From assembly GCA_023213315.1 (NCBI GenBank), contig JAKCPI010002671.1, positions 186,001 through 250,000 on the forward strand: DNA of 64,000 nt, read 5' to 3'. This DNA is from Euborellia annulipes (taxonomy: Eukaryota > Arthropoda > Insecta > Dermaptera > Anisolabididae). Below the pieces are notes generated by a model. It saw only the letters and a list, made by a program, of their open reading frames with translations. It searched no databases and was not told where the DNA came from. Shown here one piece after another: positions 20,323 through 32,663 of this stretch. Within the stretch, counting starts at the first letter, position 1, and each line of letters begins with the position of its first letter. Position numbers and translations under genes: made by a program.

Positions 20323-20990
20323 AAAAACAAAAAAAAAAAAAAAAATTTAGTATCAAATCGCAAATTTATTTACTATAAATCGAAATTACCAATAGCAATA
20401 ATTTTAAAATTCCCAATAAAAACAAATTACAAATTAGCATACTGTTGTTTTTTATTTTATTGGTAATCATTAATTTTATTCTAAGACTTTTTTCCCCCTC
20501 TAAATAAATAATAAAACTAAAATATATTTCTAAAGCTAACAAAAAAAAAAAAAGAATTCAATTGGAATTTGATATCAACATGCAACAAGTTAAATAATAA
20601 TAAACAATTAGAGGCTGTGATAAATTTATTATCTGAGTAATTGAATCAATGAAATATCTACTCATCAAAAATACTGTTCGAATTTAATAATTTATTGAAT
20701 ATTTATTACTATAATATATTTTTTTCTAGTTCAAATATTACTTTTCCAATTTCCAAATAATGGGTAGCAATCTATTTTGCATAGTGCGAAATTATTTATT
20801 TGCCATTGGAAATTGATTTTTTTTTTGTATTTAAAAATTATTGATTCAATATAAATAAATGAATAACTTTAAATTATTTTAAAAATATATAGGTATATAT
20901 TCATATTCATATTTCAAAAGAATATATCACTTCATTCAGATACATTTTATTGTTTTTTGGTATTTCGAGATTGCAAAAATTAATTGGTGT
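20323..20990. other. AT-rich DNA, nothing recognised
   Basis: Homopolymer-rich; no feature is recognised. Confidence 0.4.
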
Positions 20991-20991
20991 T

Positions 20992-21413
20992 TGATAAAAA
21001 TTAAAGATACAACCTACAAGAAGATCAAGACAACGAAGAAGGGAGAAAGAAGACTGAAATTTAGGGAGTCAAAGAAGAAAAACAATTTTGGTTCGGGTAA
21101 CTCGTGGTCGCCAACCATCTCATCAGATATGAGTCCCTGAGTGAAAATGTTCTAAAAGATTATGATATTAATAAAAAGCTTTTGCAAAAATGAATAATTT
21201 CTCCAAAATTGTTTGAAGCATACTCTTGTACAGTACTTCGTAGCAAAGATTGGAAAAATGGTTTCTATGGTAGCAAAAAATTATATAATTGCGATAAAAA
21301 TTAAAAAACAAAAATTAAAGATACAACCTACAAGAAGATCAAGACAACGAAGAAGGGAGAAAGAAGACTGGAATTTAGAGAGTCAAAGAAGAAATACAAT
21401 TTTGGTTGGTTCA
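20992..21413 (+). repeat. 100-bp direct repeat bracketing a Family A fragment
   Basis: ATTAAAGATACAACCTACAA through CAATTTTGGTT occurs at about 21000-21099 and again at 21314-21405, about 95% identical. Between them, 21203-21290 holds the Family A block TTGTTTGAAGC...GGTTTCTATGGTAGC in plus orientation. A Family A short hairpin (TATTAACATATACATATAGG, ending GAGAAAGTAAA) follows at 21543-21580. Confidence 0.6.
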
Positions 21414-21661
21414 AAAAGAGCGCCAGTTTTGGAACGGCTAGTAAATTTCTGTTTGTCGATTGGTGACATTGTTTTGTTTCGTTTCTACAATATTTCCAGA
21501 AACATTCCGATTTTTGAAGTAGTTGGAATTTTGCATTCTGTGTGTATATTAACATATACATATAGGTAAGAGAAAGTAAAAAAGATACTAGAAAATCAAA
21601 AACAATAGAAAAACAAATTGAACCAAATCTCTATTTGTAATATCAGAAGGTTTTTTAATAA

Positions 21662-21911
21662 TTGGACCCTGTTATCCAATGGTGTGTCAAAGACCAAACA
21701 TCGAGTTTTGAGAAAATCAACATTAAAGTTTTTTGTTTTCATTGGATTATATATAATTTTTCTTGTCAATTGTGCAAGTAACATTAAATATAAATTTTTT
21801 TAGGACATATTTCATAAAAATTACTATTAATTATAGCATTTGAAACAATATTCCGTGCTTAACTCAATTTTGAATTTTTTGGTCTTTGACACACCATTGC
21901 ATAACAGGGTC
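21662..21911. mobile_element. Inverted-repeat element (~250 bp)
   Basis: The left end GGACCCTGTTATCCAATGGT, followed by GTGTCAAAGACCAAA, is matched by the inverted copy ending GCATAACAGGGTCC, giving about 38-bp terminal repeats. Flanks AATT on both sides are palindromic, so the duplication is unresolved. Non-coding. Confidence 0.55.
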
Positions 21912-22699
21912 CAATTAATATTGATTGAATTCGAATCAGTTTTAATATTATTCGTACTTCCATATAGTTATTATATTAAAATAGTATTAAAATAGTTTGA
22001 AAAAAATTCAAAGAACTATTTGGTATAGCTATATAGTACTTAAATTTGCCAGTATTAATTTTTATTAAAAATGAATAAATTATAGCTTTCGAGTAAAAAA
22101 TTAATTCAGAAATGAAATTAGAGATCAAAGAATATATTTAATTTGCTACGTGAATTTTTAGCATGAACGATAATTTTAATTTTATTTATACATGTAAACG
22201 TTTGAGTATGATTTAAGCAAAAACATTTGTCATTGAATTTTTTGTGCTCAAGTCTAGACATGAAAACAAAAAAACAGTTTCAAGTTACACTGTTTATAGC
22301 TCTGATGAGAAGGCTAATGGCAATTTTCACACCAGATTAAATTAGTTCGAGTATATATACTATATTGATTTAAAACAACTTTAATAAATTAATTTTTTAA
22401 ATTTTCAAGGTTTAAATCTAAATTAAAACGAATTTAAATGACGATGACCTTCTATGCACGTATTATTAGAAATTATAAGAAGTTAAAAATATTTCTGATA
22501 AATTGAGGAATGAGAGAAAATAATGTCCCTTGAAGCAGAGGTAAAATGTTTGCTTCATGATCTAAGGGTGGTTCGACTGAAATACAAGCGATACTTTTAA
22601 GTGTCGATATTTTTTGGGGGATAAAATTTATTTATTATTAATATAACCAAAGAATTCACCGTTGGCACTAGTTGAAACATTCTTAAATTTCATCTAAGA

Positions 22700-22900
22700 T
22701 AAATAAATAACACTAGGTTAAGTTTCAAAAGGTTTTTATTTTAGCTTATGCGCACTTCGACGTTAATACATCATCTTTAGAGCTATGACAAAAATTCCTC
22801 CTGATTCATAGCTCTGAAAATGAAGTATTAACGTGGTAATGAGCATACCAGGTAAGCTAAAATAAAAACCTTTTTAAACTAGTGTTATTTATTATAATTT
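22700..22900. repeat. Foldback repeat, hammerhead-like family
   Basis: Two ~88-bp arms (22700-22790, 22813-22900) pair from AATAAATAACACTAG to the central CATAGCTCT. Each arm has a degenerate copy of the order CTGAAGATGA, short hairpin, CGTCGAAG. Confidence 0.6.
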
Positions 22901-23055
22901 ATTATAATAAATCATAGTCTATGTTACTGATACTATCAGTGAAATAATTTTTCAAATCGGTTTACTACTTTCTGAGCCCAATCATACAAAAAACAAACAC
23001 ACTCTATAAATAATTAAAGCTTTTGTGGTTTGTACTATTATTATTATTATGGAAG

Positions 23056-23306
23056 TTTTTAATTATAGACCACATTTGTATTATTTATTAAAAATATAAA
23101 TACTATACAACGTTTCGACTGCTTATTCTGCAGTCGTTTTCAGTACTGTGCACTTGTTCCGACTCAAATGAAATAACCTCTAATGCAGGTAGTTATCCCT
23201 TAGAGGTTAGTTCACCTTTAAGTCTGAGCAAATTAGAAATGTTTACAGTATTTATATTTTTAATAAATAATTAATAACAAATGTGGTCTATAATTAAAAT
23301 ATAAAT
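23056..23306. repeat. Foldback repeat, hammerhead-like family
   Basis: Arms read AATTATAGACCACATTTGT against ACAAATGTGGTCTATAATT. On the minus strand 23112-23143 reads CTGAAAA, GACTGC-loop-GCAGTC, GAAAC, then GTTGTA. The related copy at 38262-38640 was split by a MITE. Confidence 0.65.
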
Positions 23307-24060
23307 AATAATAATATAATATTAGGTTAATTAAAATAAATAACAAAGCATAAAGGAAATTGTTATAATCATATCGTAAATGTCTATATGTAGTTCTCAA
23401 GACTGAAAGGCAAAAATAATGCTTCTATGCTTTCATCAAATAGCTGGAGCTGAGCAAATTTGTGAAGCGTTCAATCTTCAAAAGAGACTTTCTATTTGAT
23501 TGCATTTCTTTAACAGTTAAAAGAAACTTATTTTTAGTGTTTTAGCTATTATGAAATTTAATTTATGGATCATCTTAAAGTCTTGTAAGATAAAACGTAG
23601 CGCTGATACAAAGCAATTGGAAATGGAAGGAAAAAAAAAATGAGGGACAAATCGAAACAAGTTGTATCAATCATAAATAAATAATAATTTAGAATTTCAG
23701 TAAAATGCGCCAGCGGTGCCGAAAGAGCGGACAAAATTTTTAATTGCAAATGTATTAAATAAGCTTACTAAATTACAAATTTTAAGTGTTTTAATTTTTG
23801 AAAATTTTCCATAGTCCTTTGTCTATGATTTTCTATAGATGGTGAGTGTTTTAATTTGTTGAAATCCCAAGATGCACAACTATATGTTCCGTGAATAAGT
23901 ATTGCTTTAAAAGCAAAAATACGAAATTATCAAATTGATAAAAAAAAAAAGAATAGAAAATATAGAAGGAAGGGACAGACATGTACAGAACAGAAAGACT
24001 GCCAGTCCCAGCTCAGGTAGCTCGTGGTCGCCATCCACGTACCCACAAGATGGGGTGAGC

Positions 24061-24110
24061 AAATATAGCATCAGATACAAACGCATTTGTTTGTATCTGC
24101 TGCTATATTT
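24061..24110. repeat. Near-perfect 22-bp-arm hairpin
   Basis: AAATATAGCATCAGATACAA and TTGTATCTGCTGCTATATTT flank a short loop. It lies directly after the short dispersed motif AGCTCGTGGTCGCCATCCAC. Confidence 0.6.
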
Positions 24111-24494
24111 AATTATTATTAATACTTGAATACATTTTGACAGAGAAAATAAATAAATGAAAATAATACAATACAAGAAATATTCTTAAAATGTTTCATG
24201 AATCAGATTGATGAGCAGGTTAATAATAAGGTTTTGAAACAAGAATAACTTATCAAAACAAGTTGGATCAATCAGAAATAAATAATAATTTTGAATCTGC
24301 GGAAAATGCGCCAGGGGTACCGGACAAGCGTAGAAAATTTCATTTAAAAAAATCTCTTAAAACTCGTTTTTAGAATTTTTAAGAGTTCAAAATAGTCAAA
24401 ATAATAATAATAAAGTGATTATGGTGGTCACTTGTTAATTTTGCCAAGATTTTTTTATTAAAAAAAAAAGCTTTTAGAATTTTTTCGCCAAGTC

Positions 24495-24850
24495 AGATCC
24501 TGCCTGTGCGCGTTCACTAACAGGAAACAAGGGCCTATGGTCTTTTGTTCCTGATAGTAGCCTGCTGCCCTCAGAGGGCTTATCGAGCGGCGCAGCTCGG
24601 AATTTGCAAAGCGAGAGAGAGAGAGAGAGAGCCAGAGAGAGGCAAAAGGCGACGAAGTCGTCGTCTCTTTGGACGGCGCTCCTGGGAAATGATGCGTTGC
24701 CCCCTCACAACCAGAATTAGTCCCAATTACATTATTCTCATAGATTTGAATTACAAATTTCTAATGGCCGATTCTATGATCTTTTAATGAATTTTTTTAC
24801 TGGCCTGGAAATTAGTTATTTCTTCTCTCTCTCTCTCTCTCTCTCTTTCA
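24495..24850. promoter_or_regulatory. GC-balanced island with Sox-like palindrome and GA/CT runs
   Basis: CAGGAAACAAGGGCCTATGG followed by TCTTTTGTTCCTG (24521-24553) is an inverted pair of Sox-type sites (AACAAGG, AACAAAAG). A (GA) run at 24612-24632 and a (CT) run at about 24823-24847 give inverted GAGA-type motifs 200 bases apart. CGACGAAGTCGTCG is a short perfect palindrome. The overlapping 80-codon frame is Arg/Glu-rich because of the GA run and is not called a gene. Confidence 0.3.
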
Positions 24851-25284
24851 CTTGTAATTTATTTCTTTCTTCTTCAATGAATTATTTACTTATTATAATT
24901 GGAAATTAGGAATCGTTTGTTAATTTATTATAATCATTGACCTGTAGTTCGAATATAATTTAAAAGTTATATACTAATCATGTAAAAGTTTAGACAAATT
25001 GTTGGCTTATTTACTAAATGATGTTTGTCTAATCGTGTGTGTAACTTTAAACACTAAAACTGCCAAGTAAATGATATAAAATAGTAAACTTATTTGTTCT
25101 TCTGGGTTGATAATTTTAAAAGATGATTTGAAATTCAGAATCAGATGGTGTTTTGCAAAGTGGTTGTTATTTTAAAAATTATCAAAAAGAAAATAATAAA
25201 AAGTAAAAATTAAAAAGCAATATGTATAGGCCTAATAGAAAGAGGAAGGAAGAAAGCTCCCTTTCTCGACTAGGGCAGTGCAAA

Positions 25285-25510
25285 ATAATCGATTAATCGA
25301 TTTTCTTAAGAAATAATTGATTATTAAAAAAAATATAATCAATTATGAAAAAAGGTCGAATTAAATGGATATAATCGATTATTTACCACAATCGATTAAT
25401 CGGAATGATCGATTAATCGGAATGATCGATTAATCGGAATAATCGATTAATCGGAATAACCGATTATTTTTCCATAATCTATAATCGGTTATTTTTTTCC
25501 ATAATCGAAT
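25285..25510. repeat. Reiterated ATCGATTAATCGG motif cluster
   Basis: The palindromic octamer-like unit CGATTAATCG recurs about seven times in 220 bases, first sporadically then as a short tandem array (TCGATTAATCGGAATGA). It may be an inverted-repeat MITE of the reiterated-motif type or a local expansion. No terminal duplication was identified. Confidence 0.55.
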
Positions 25511-26040
25511 CAGGAGATTTTTAATTGTATTTTAAGAATCCCTATGTTCAACCAATTTAAAATAAAAAAAAAACTATTTTTGTTTAGTAAATTTTTAATT
25601 AAAAAGGCTACAAATATCACAAGCTGATCGTGCTGAGCAATAAATGTATTGTCATCGGAATTTAGTACACTTATGCTCAAAATTTCAGATCTTTATCTCA
25701 TCGGGCAATTGACTGCAAGATGTCTAGACAGGCAAAGCGTGTTAAATAACAGTTTAAAAAAAGGTGCAGTGACGCCATTGATATTAATATATTTTTAGAT
25801 ATATATATAATTAATAAATTTTGAGTGGTGGAGTTATATCAAATTTCATATTCATAACTCTCTGCGTGTGTCTGACAGAATATAAATTTAAAAAATTTTG
25901 TTCATAAGTTAACTTACAAGCAAGGAATTATTATTATAACAATTTTTTGTAAGTCTTTTTAGGTATTAACTTAAAAGAAAACGTCCCTTTATATTTTTGT
26001 CATGTTGAAAAATAAACAAGGCAGTGATTGGTGACAGGAT

Positions 26041-26309
26041 TTTTTTTTTTTTAAACATTCCCACTTTTTTCTCATTCACACTCACACTCACACACACATT
26101 CACACAGTCTTTTCGGCAACTCAGGCCATTTAAGACTTTAAACGATATTCGTTATTGATTATTATATATATATGGGGTCCAGGCATTCTTATTTAAGCCA
26201 TTTGGTATCCAATTGGCTTAAATTAAATCATCGGACTGCCTGGGGTCCGAACCCGCGACGTTTGGTATACGAGGTTAGCACGCTAACCTCTACGCCATGC
26301 CCCGAGGGC
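26041..26309 (-). repeat. SINE1, full length with duplication
   Basis: On the minus strand: head GGCATGGCGTAGAGGTTAGC and CGCGGGTTCGGACCCC, the hairpin CCATTTGGTATCC region, tail TTAAATGGCC...GCCGAAAAGAC, GTGTGAGTGTGAGTG and poly(A). The duplication GGTGACAGGATTT lies at 26030-26042 and 26310-26322. Confidence 0.87.
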
Positions 26310-26646
26310 GGTGACAGGATTTATAAAACATACGAGCATTGTACATTAAAATCAACATTAGATAAGGGATTTTCTTTTTATTTTCGTGATGCTATAAGCA
26401 TTTTTCTAAACTTTAGAATGATTATGTGAGCCAATCTCTTTTATTATTATGGGATTTCCTTTTTTAATAAACCTGTGGAGCAGGTAAGCGGCCAGCAAAA
26501 AATTTCATTTTAGAAAAAAAAAAAATCAACCATCTATAAATATAACTTAATCTGTAAATTTTCATTATGATATTTACGCTTAGTATGGTATGTTCAACTT
26601 CTTGGATTTTTTTTGTAATAGTGTACGAGATGTGCACTATTAATTC

Positions 26647-26914
26647 CCGTTTGCACCAACACATCTTAGATCTTAAGCTCATCTTACATCTTACAATTGA
26701 ATTTGAAATCAGGAAATCGGGTCTTAAGATCCTCTATTTGTGCCTCCATCGCATAAATAATAACAATAAGATATACAGTATTTATTTCAATAATACATAT
26801 ATTCTATATATAAATACAGTAGTTGAATAGATAAAATGCAACATTTCGCTTTTTAGGTTATGGAAGGCACACGGCGAGCTTAAGATCTAACAAGATGTTT
26901 TGGTGCAAATGGGC
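26647..26914. mobile_element. Inverted-repeat MITE with AAGATCTTAAG-like motif
   Basis: The left end CCCGTTTGCACCAACACATC and right end complement CCCATTTGCACCAAAACATC continue into TTAGATCTTAAGCTC on both sides. The same TCTTAAGATC motif recurs near 26730. Non-coding; no certain duplication. Confidence 0.6.
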
Positions 26915-27090
26915 ATAAGAATCAAGGTTTATCTTTGATCTATTTAATTCAGAATTCAGCTATGTGGTCTCTAAAATTATTTAAATTATTTATTTACAAT
27001 AATTTACAAAGTTCTCTCTCTAAGGAGGAATTGTGCTTCTAGGACAGGAATTTTTTGGAGTTTAGGCTTTCACAGTTGTTATCATTAGTA

Positions 27091-27366
27091 AAAGAATTTG
27101 ATTTTCGGTTTAATTGTGGTTTGTTTGTAAAAATTACAACGTTTCAGCCTCTCTTTCTGTGACCATCTTCAGATACAATTCAGCTAAGATTATAAAGGTT
27201 GCTACATCTGTGTCACAGATCAGCTAAGATTATAAAAGTTATCCCAGATGTAACAACCTTTATAATCTTAGCTGAATTGTACCTGAAGAATGTCACAAAA
27301 TGAGTGATCGAAACTATGTAATTTTTTCAAATAAACCACAGTTAAACCGAAAATCAAATTCTTTCC
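27091..27366. repeat. Foldback repeat with two hammerhead-like cores
   Basis: Arms of about 120 bases start AGAATTTGATTTTCGGTTTA. The minus-strand core is at 27141-27172 (CTGAAGA...GAAAC), the plus-strand core at 27283-27314 (CTGAAGA, GTCAC-loop-GTGAT, CGAAAC). The combined consensus has a 6-bp stem II, GGTCAC/GTGACC. A diverged relative is at 53851-54073. Confidence 0.65.
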
Positions 27367-27472
27367 TAACTTCTAGAACATGGCTTCTTAAAGTAGTGAG
27401 GCGCGGATTACCCGCAGGGGAGCCGCAAAGAGTCGCAAATATAACAAATAAAATATTATTGGTTTTTTATAC

Positions 27473-27565
27473 ATAAATAAAATCATCGGATTGCCTGGGA
27501 TCCGAACCCGCGACCCTTCGTATAGAAGGCCAGGACGCTAGCAACTACACCAAGGCCCGAAGGCA
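27473..27565 (-). repeat. SINE1 head fragment
   Basis: The minus strand reads GGGCCTTGGTGTAGTTGCTA (A-box) and GGGTTCGGATCCCAGGCAAT (B-box), ending within the body. The tail is absent. Confidence 0.7.
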
Positions 27566-27659
27566 ATTATTATTGTTAAATAAGTTTACATACTTGGATT
27601 ATAATTATAAAATTTCGATAATGTATTAAATGAAAGAATGTGGATGCAATCCAAAATTT

Positions 27660-27962
27660 ATAATAACGGAACCTCGTAATATCTTTCTTGGACAAAGGAT
27701 ATACAGATAGCAACTATTTATAATTAAAAAATCCTTAAAATATCTTCCATAATTTTATTAGTTCTTGTTGACAGATGCATACTGTTTCGGCATACCCAAC
27801 AGTAATTCTGAAGATGGCTGTTGGGTGTGCCGAAACAGTATACATCTGTCAACAAGAACTAATAAAATTATTGAAGATATTTTAAGGATTTTTTAATTAT
27901 AATTACTTGCCATCTGTATATTCTTTGGCCAAGAAAGAGACTACGAGGTTCCGTTATTCTTA
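27660..27962. repeat. Foldback repeat with hammerhead-like core, ~143-bp arms
   Basis: Arms pair from AATAACGGAACCTCGTA to the centre. The plus-strand core 27808-27836 reads CTGAAGA, GGC-loop-GCC, GAAAC. The two arms are about 90% identical. The centre includes only about 15 unpaired bases. Confidence 0.7.
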
Positions 27963-28444
27963 AAATATTATGCCATAACGCCGGGTCCTAGTCAGAAAAT
28001 TTTATTTTTGCTCTAAAAAAATCTCAAATTAAAATTTTATAATGCATATACAATTATAGAGTAGAGTATCGAACTTGAATAATAATAGCATATTAAAATT
28101 TTTAGATTTTTTTACGAGTATGGAACAACTCTGTTTTGACTTAATAGTTAACACCCGGGAAATTCATATTCCTATTTAAACGTTTAGTAGATGTAATAAT
28201 TTTTATTATCTGAAAACTATTATAATTTCTCCTTTAATTGATATCTTTTTATTGTAACCCATCAAAAGCTATTAAAAAAATGAATTATTTCCTTCCTAAT
28301 GGGATTGTGTCGATAAACTTCTTGAGATGATCCCTTGGGGTAGCTATTTCTTTCCGAGATTTATTATTATTTTGCCATTATATCAAAAGATTAGATTTTT
28401 CCGCACAATGATCTATTAAAAAAGAATATTGCCATTGACACTAA

Positions 28445-28496
<52 letters not shown>

Positions 28497-29763
28497 CCAG
28501 AGGGAGGGGTTGGTTATTTCGACTCCTATCCTTCATACTGTTAATTCCGTATTTAGGGATAATAAAAACAGATAAAACAAATCAGGATGATTTGTCTCTA
28601 AGTTAAAATCAAAGTATATAATCTGATCCTCACTAACAGGTACAAAAGACCTAATTTATGCGAGTTGGGGAAAATCATCCCTAAAATCAAATACAAAAAG
28701 ACGTAAAAAATCAAAATAGAAAAATTTTTCAATAAAAAGTCAAAACAGCTTATTTAATTTTATATATAGTAAAATAATATTAATCTTTTTAGTACATATA
28801 AAAAGAACTGTTGTTTAGTATTAGTACTTATCGTCGTGTAAACAGAGAGTTAAACATAAAATGAAGTATTTTAAAATAATAAAGATGATAAAATACAAGT
28901 TTCGATCTAAAATTGAGATTATTCAAACCATTTGTCCAATTAAATAATAAATTAACAATTGAATTGAACCCCCTCCTCTTTTTTTCACAATTTATGATTA
29001 GAATTTATCGATCCATGCATTTAATTCTGAAATATTCCAATAAATATTATCTGATCCCTAATTATCTACGAAAATTTATTATCCAATGATTAAATAATAT
29101 TAATATTTAGAGTGCATTTAGTTTTATTTATTCGCTTGCGATTCAAATAAGCCATTTTTATCTGTCCTAAATTGATTTCAAAATTCAATGACGTCATATT
29201 GATGTTAATTAATTTATTAATTAATTGAATAATTTACATCTGTGTGGCCATTTATCATTTTTTTAAAATTATATCGTGATTTGTATTTTTTAGCAGCCAG
29301 TTACATTATTCATTCATAAACATACAAAATAAAAATTATTATCATATGTATAAACTAAATTTGACATTTATTAATGTATAGTAATTTTTTTCTTCTCAGT
29401 TAATTTATAAATATTTATTTATTTAATTAGAGAAAGATATATTTTTTTATCTGAAAACAAATATAGCACAGTATTCAAGAAAGTTCTTTGGAATGATTTC
29501 TACTTCCCCATTAAATTGATTTTAAATATAATAAATAAACTGGTGGTACACTAGCACAAAGAAACTTTTTAAGAATCAACTGTTAGAAAAGATATTTTCA
29601 AGGTATAGATGACTCTTTAAAAGAAACATAGCCTTCCATACCCAAGAAATTTTCTTTTTACTCAAAAGAAAATTTTCCTTGGGCTTAAAAAAAAAAATGT
29701 GCATCCCTTTGAGATAGATATTTCGTCCCTCGTTATGAGTTTCTTTCATTGGAAAAAAATATA
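27963..29763. other. AT-rich DNA with an (AT)n microsatellite
   Basis: The (AT) run is at about 28450-28492. Elsewhere I see AT-rich sequence without gene or repeat structure. Confidence 0.4.
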
Positions 29764-29771
29764 TATTAATA

Positions 29772-29927
29772 CATGGGCGTAGCAGACATCTTGTTAGGGA
29801 GGGCAACCCCTCGTTAGAGCGAGGGGGGTTTGCAATTAATATATACATAGATTATTAATTATTTAATTAAATAAAAAAAAATTAAATTAATGTAGTGGAT
29901 TGCGGCGTTAAAAAAAATTCCAATGGG

Positions 29928-29967
<40 letters not shown>

Positions 29968-30033
29968 TTTTTTATTTTTAGGGCAAGCCAGGGGGGCAAA
30001 TGCCCTTCCCTGCCTCCCCTGGCTACGCCCATG
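29772..30033. mobile_element. hAT-type MITE with perfect 8-bp duplication
   Basis: Termini CATGGGCGTAGC and complement CATGGGCGTAGCCAGG are flanked by TATTAATA at 29764-29771 and 30034-30041. The interior contains an (AT) run (29932-29958), a CCCCTCG/CGAGGGG hairpin and a GGGGGGCAAATGCCC stretch. The 90-codon minus-strand frame over it has no transposase signature. Confidence 0.8.
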
Positions 30034-30675
30034 TATTAATATAACTTAATCTCAAATAAAATTTATTATGATAATTTTTAAACGATTTATTTATGAATTG
30101 ATTAAAATATTAGAATGGTGTGAAACTATTTCGAAAACTTTAATAAACTGAATTTAATAAATCTTTTAAAGTTAGAATATTTAAAAAAAAAAGTATTTTT
30201 TTTTTTTTAATTTAGTCTTCTCTTTTGATCTTTGTTGAAAAGATAATTAATTTGAAATAGATGATGGAAAATTTATTTAACAGATGTTTTTTCAAAATTA
30301 ATGTGCTTAGGGAGGTAGATGTTACGCATGTTTTTCCCGATAAGAGTATGTCTTAAAAAGTAAGGCAAAAAAAACACCTATTACGAAAATTTGCCAAGAG
30401 ATGTCAAAGTGGTAGCTAATAATTTAATGCATTTGGTTGATTTTCATTGATCTTTTAACGATAAATGCTTTATAAATGTTATTATAGCTTATATTATGTA
30501 TTTTTTATAAAAGCATATAAATATAGGCCAGATATAGGCTAATAGGGGATCGGCTATTAGACTAGCCGGCCATTTTTTGCAAGAGTACTGATCTATTTGA
30601 CACATATTTTTTAAATATATCTACTAAGCTTATTTTTAAATTTTCTTAATTAAAATGTGAATAATAATAACAATA

Positions 30676-30846
30676 AATTCATTTTTAAATTTAAAAAAAA
30701 ATTCATATTGGGACAGATTGTTTTTTGTATTTGCTTAATAACAAAAAAATTAATTTCCTTAATTTTTTAACAAGTCATTATAAAAATTATAACTATCTGT
30801 CCCAATAATTCCTTATGAATATAATTCATTTAAAAATAAAGCACAT
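30676..30846. repeat. Inverted-repeat element
   Basis: ATTCATATTGGGACAGATTG on the left pairs with ACTATCTGTCCCAATAATTC and TATGAATATAATTCATTTA on the right, arms about 45 bases. Non-coding. Confidence 0.55.
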
Positions 30847-30894
30847 TGAAAAATTCCTTATAATAGTCTAGTTTTTTTACAGTACAGTGAGGGA

Positions 30895-31045
30895 CAATAT
30901 TAAGTCCCACCCATGCGTTTTCCACTTGTTATTTTATTGTTTTTATAAAAGAAATTTAAAATCTTTATTGGAAATTTTCTAGGTTTGAACCATGAAAAAA
31001 TATATATATTTTTTTTAAACAATGAAATAATCACAAGTAGAAAAG
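30895..31045 (+). mobile_element. Tc1/mariner-type MITE, 3'-truncated
   Basis: It begins after TA with CAGTGAGGGACAATATTAAG and matches the complete copy at 38375-38560 through AACAATGAAATAATCACAAG, but the right terminus is missing. Confidence 0.65.
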
Positions 31046-31997
31046 TAGAAAATTTCTTAATCTAACGCTCACAAATAAACAATCTTCGAAATTTTCAAAA
31101 CTCTCAGAAAAGCTCCATTCGGTAAAATTACGACTTCTCAATCATATGGTTTTTTTTTTTTTAGAAAAGTAAGCTTTACGTTTTTGACTTGAGAAGAAAA
31201 ATAGCACGTCCTTATTAGATTTATTATCTACCTTCATTTGATAAATAAGTTATCGGTATTCACATTTTTAAAGCTAACAATAAATTATTATATAAACATA
31301 TATTATTTTCTCAACTTCAAATAGAAAAAACAAAATAGGCTGGGCCTTATAAATGCGCAATTTTTTCAAAACATTTTTTGAAGATAAAATCTCATAAATA
31401 AATAAATCCTGGCTCAAAAAATTTATAAGTCCGATTTTCAAGTCTTTTAAAACTTTATTTTTTTCAATTGTTTGTACAAATATCATTTATATTGTTTTTT
31501 AAAGTCTAGGCTAAATTATTCACTTTAAAATTTTTATCTTAAAAGAGGTAGAAAAGCTTGTCTTGGTTCGAGTAACTCGTGATTCCCATTCACGTACTCA
31601 TCTACCACCCTTTAGTTAAGTTATATAAAAATCTTTTCTACAAAAATCGCGGTACTGAATAGGCTACTAAGACAGGAAAGAAAAAAAGTTTACATAACAC
31701 ATATCTATGGCGCTTTTCTCGTAAGTCATCTAATGCATATATTAATAATTATGCAAAGCCACTTGCAACTTTTTGCACTAAAAAGAAAGTTTTAAGACTT
31801 AAAAGAAAGATTATATGGAGGTTCTAAATGGAATGAGGATATATAATATTATCATGGATAGAATAAAATTTCTCGTTTCAATTTCTGATTTGCTCCTGTT
31901 AAACTCATTTTTAATGCGTTAAGCGCCAGTTTCTTCATTCATGGTCAAATACCTATTAGTAACCACTCTTTTAAAATATATTCTTTATAAAATATAG

Positions 31998-32470
31998 CTA
32001 CCATCAGGGTTGAGCAAAATGCTTTAAAAAGGATTAGCGATCTCCAGATACAGCTAGTTCTAACGATCCGATCCGACAAACTCAGCCGATCCGATCAGCT
32101 ATTCTGATTCGGTTTAGAAAAAGAATCCGCAAATTCAGATCTGCGATCCAAAAATCCGAACCGGACTTTTTTTTTTTATAAAAAACACACACTTTTTTCC
32201 CATTCACCTTCACATTCACAAACGTATACACACAGTCTTTTCGGCAACTGAGGCTATATACGGAAAAGTACCATACCGTTATTATGAATAATATATATAT
32301 TGGGGCATTCTTATTTAAGCCATTTGGTATCTAAATGGCTTAAATAAAATCATCAGACTGCAGATCTAGAGAGCAAAAACGATTTCGATCCAGATCCAAA
32401 GATCCTGGATCAGATCGAATTTTCGGATTTAAATCCAAAAGGATCCACATGTCATTTTATTGATAAAAGA
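31998..32470. repeat. GATCCGAT-reiterated element split by SINE1
   Basis: GATCCGA or GATCAGATC-type motifs recur in 32030-32165 and again in 32370-32450 (for example ACGATCCGATCCGAC, GCCGATCCGATCAGC, GATCCTGGATCAGATCG). A SINE1 lacking its head separates the halves. It resembles the reiterated-motif MITEs at 9825, 32664 and 48124. Confidence 0.45.
32168..32362 (-). repeat. SINE1, 5'-truncated
   Basis: On the minus strand it starts in the body (ATGATTTTATTTAAGCCATT) and runs through the degenerate tail GCCGAAAAGACTGTG to GTGTG-rich sequence and A/T-rich end. The tRNA head is missing, as expected for incomplete reverse transcription. Confidence 0.7.
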
Positions 32471-32663
32471 AGTAAAATAAAAGGAAATACAATATATATC
32501 CACTTATTTGAATAATAAAATATGGCCAAATGCTTTATGAGCGAGGCCAAAGCTTTAAGAAGAAGAATAAAATGATGTTGTCTTATAATAAAGTAGTTTC
32601 TTCATTACAAGGCTAAGACACCTAACCAAAGGCCAGTTTTTTGACTGAAGAAACCGGCCCTAA

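Noticed and set aside
24545..24787. 80-codon plus-strand frame rich in Arg and Glu
   Set aside because: Composition is produced by the GA repeat; no homologue, no splice or start context.
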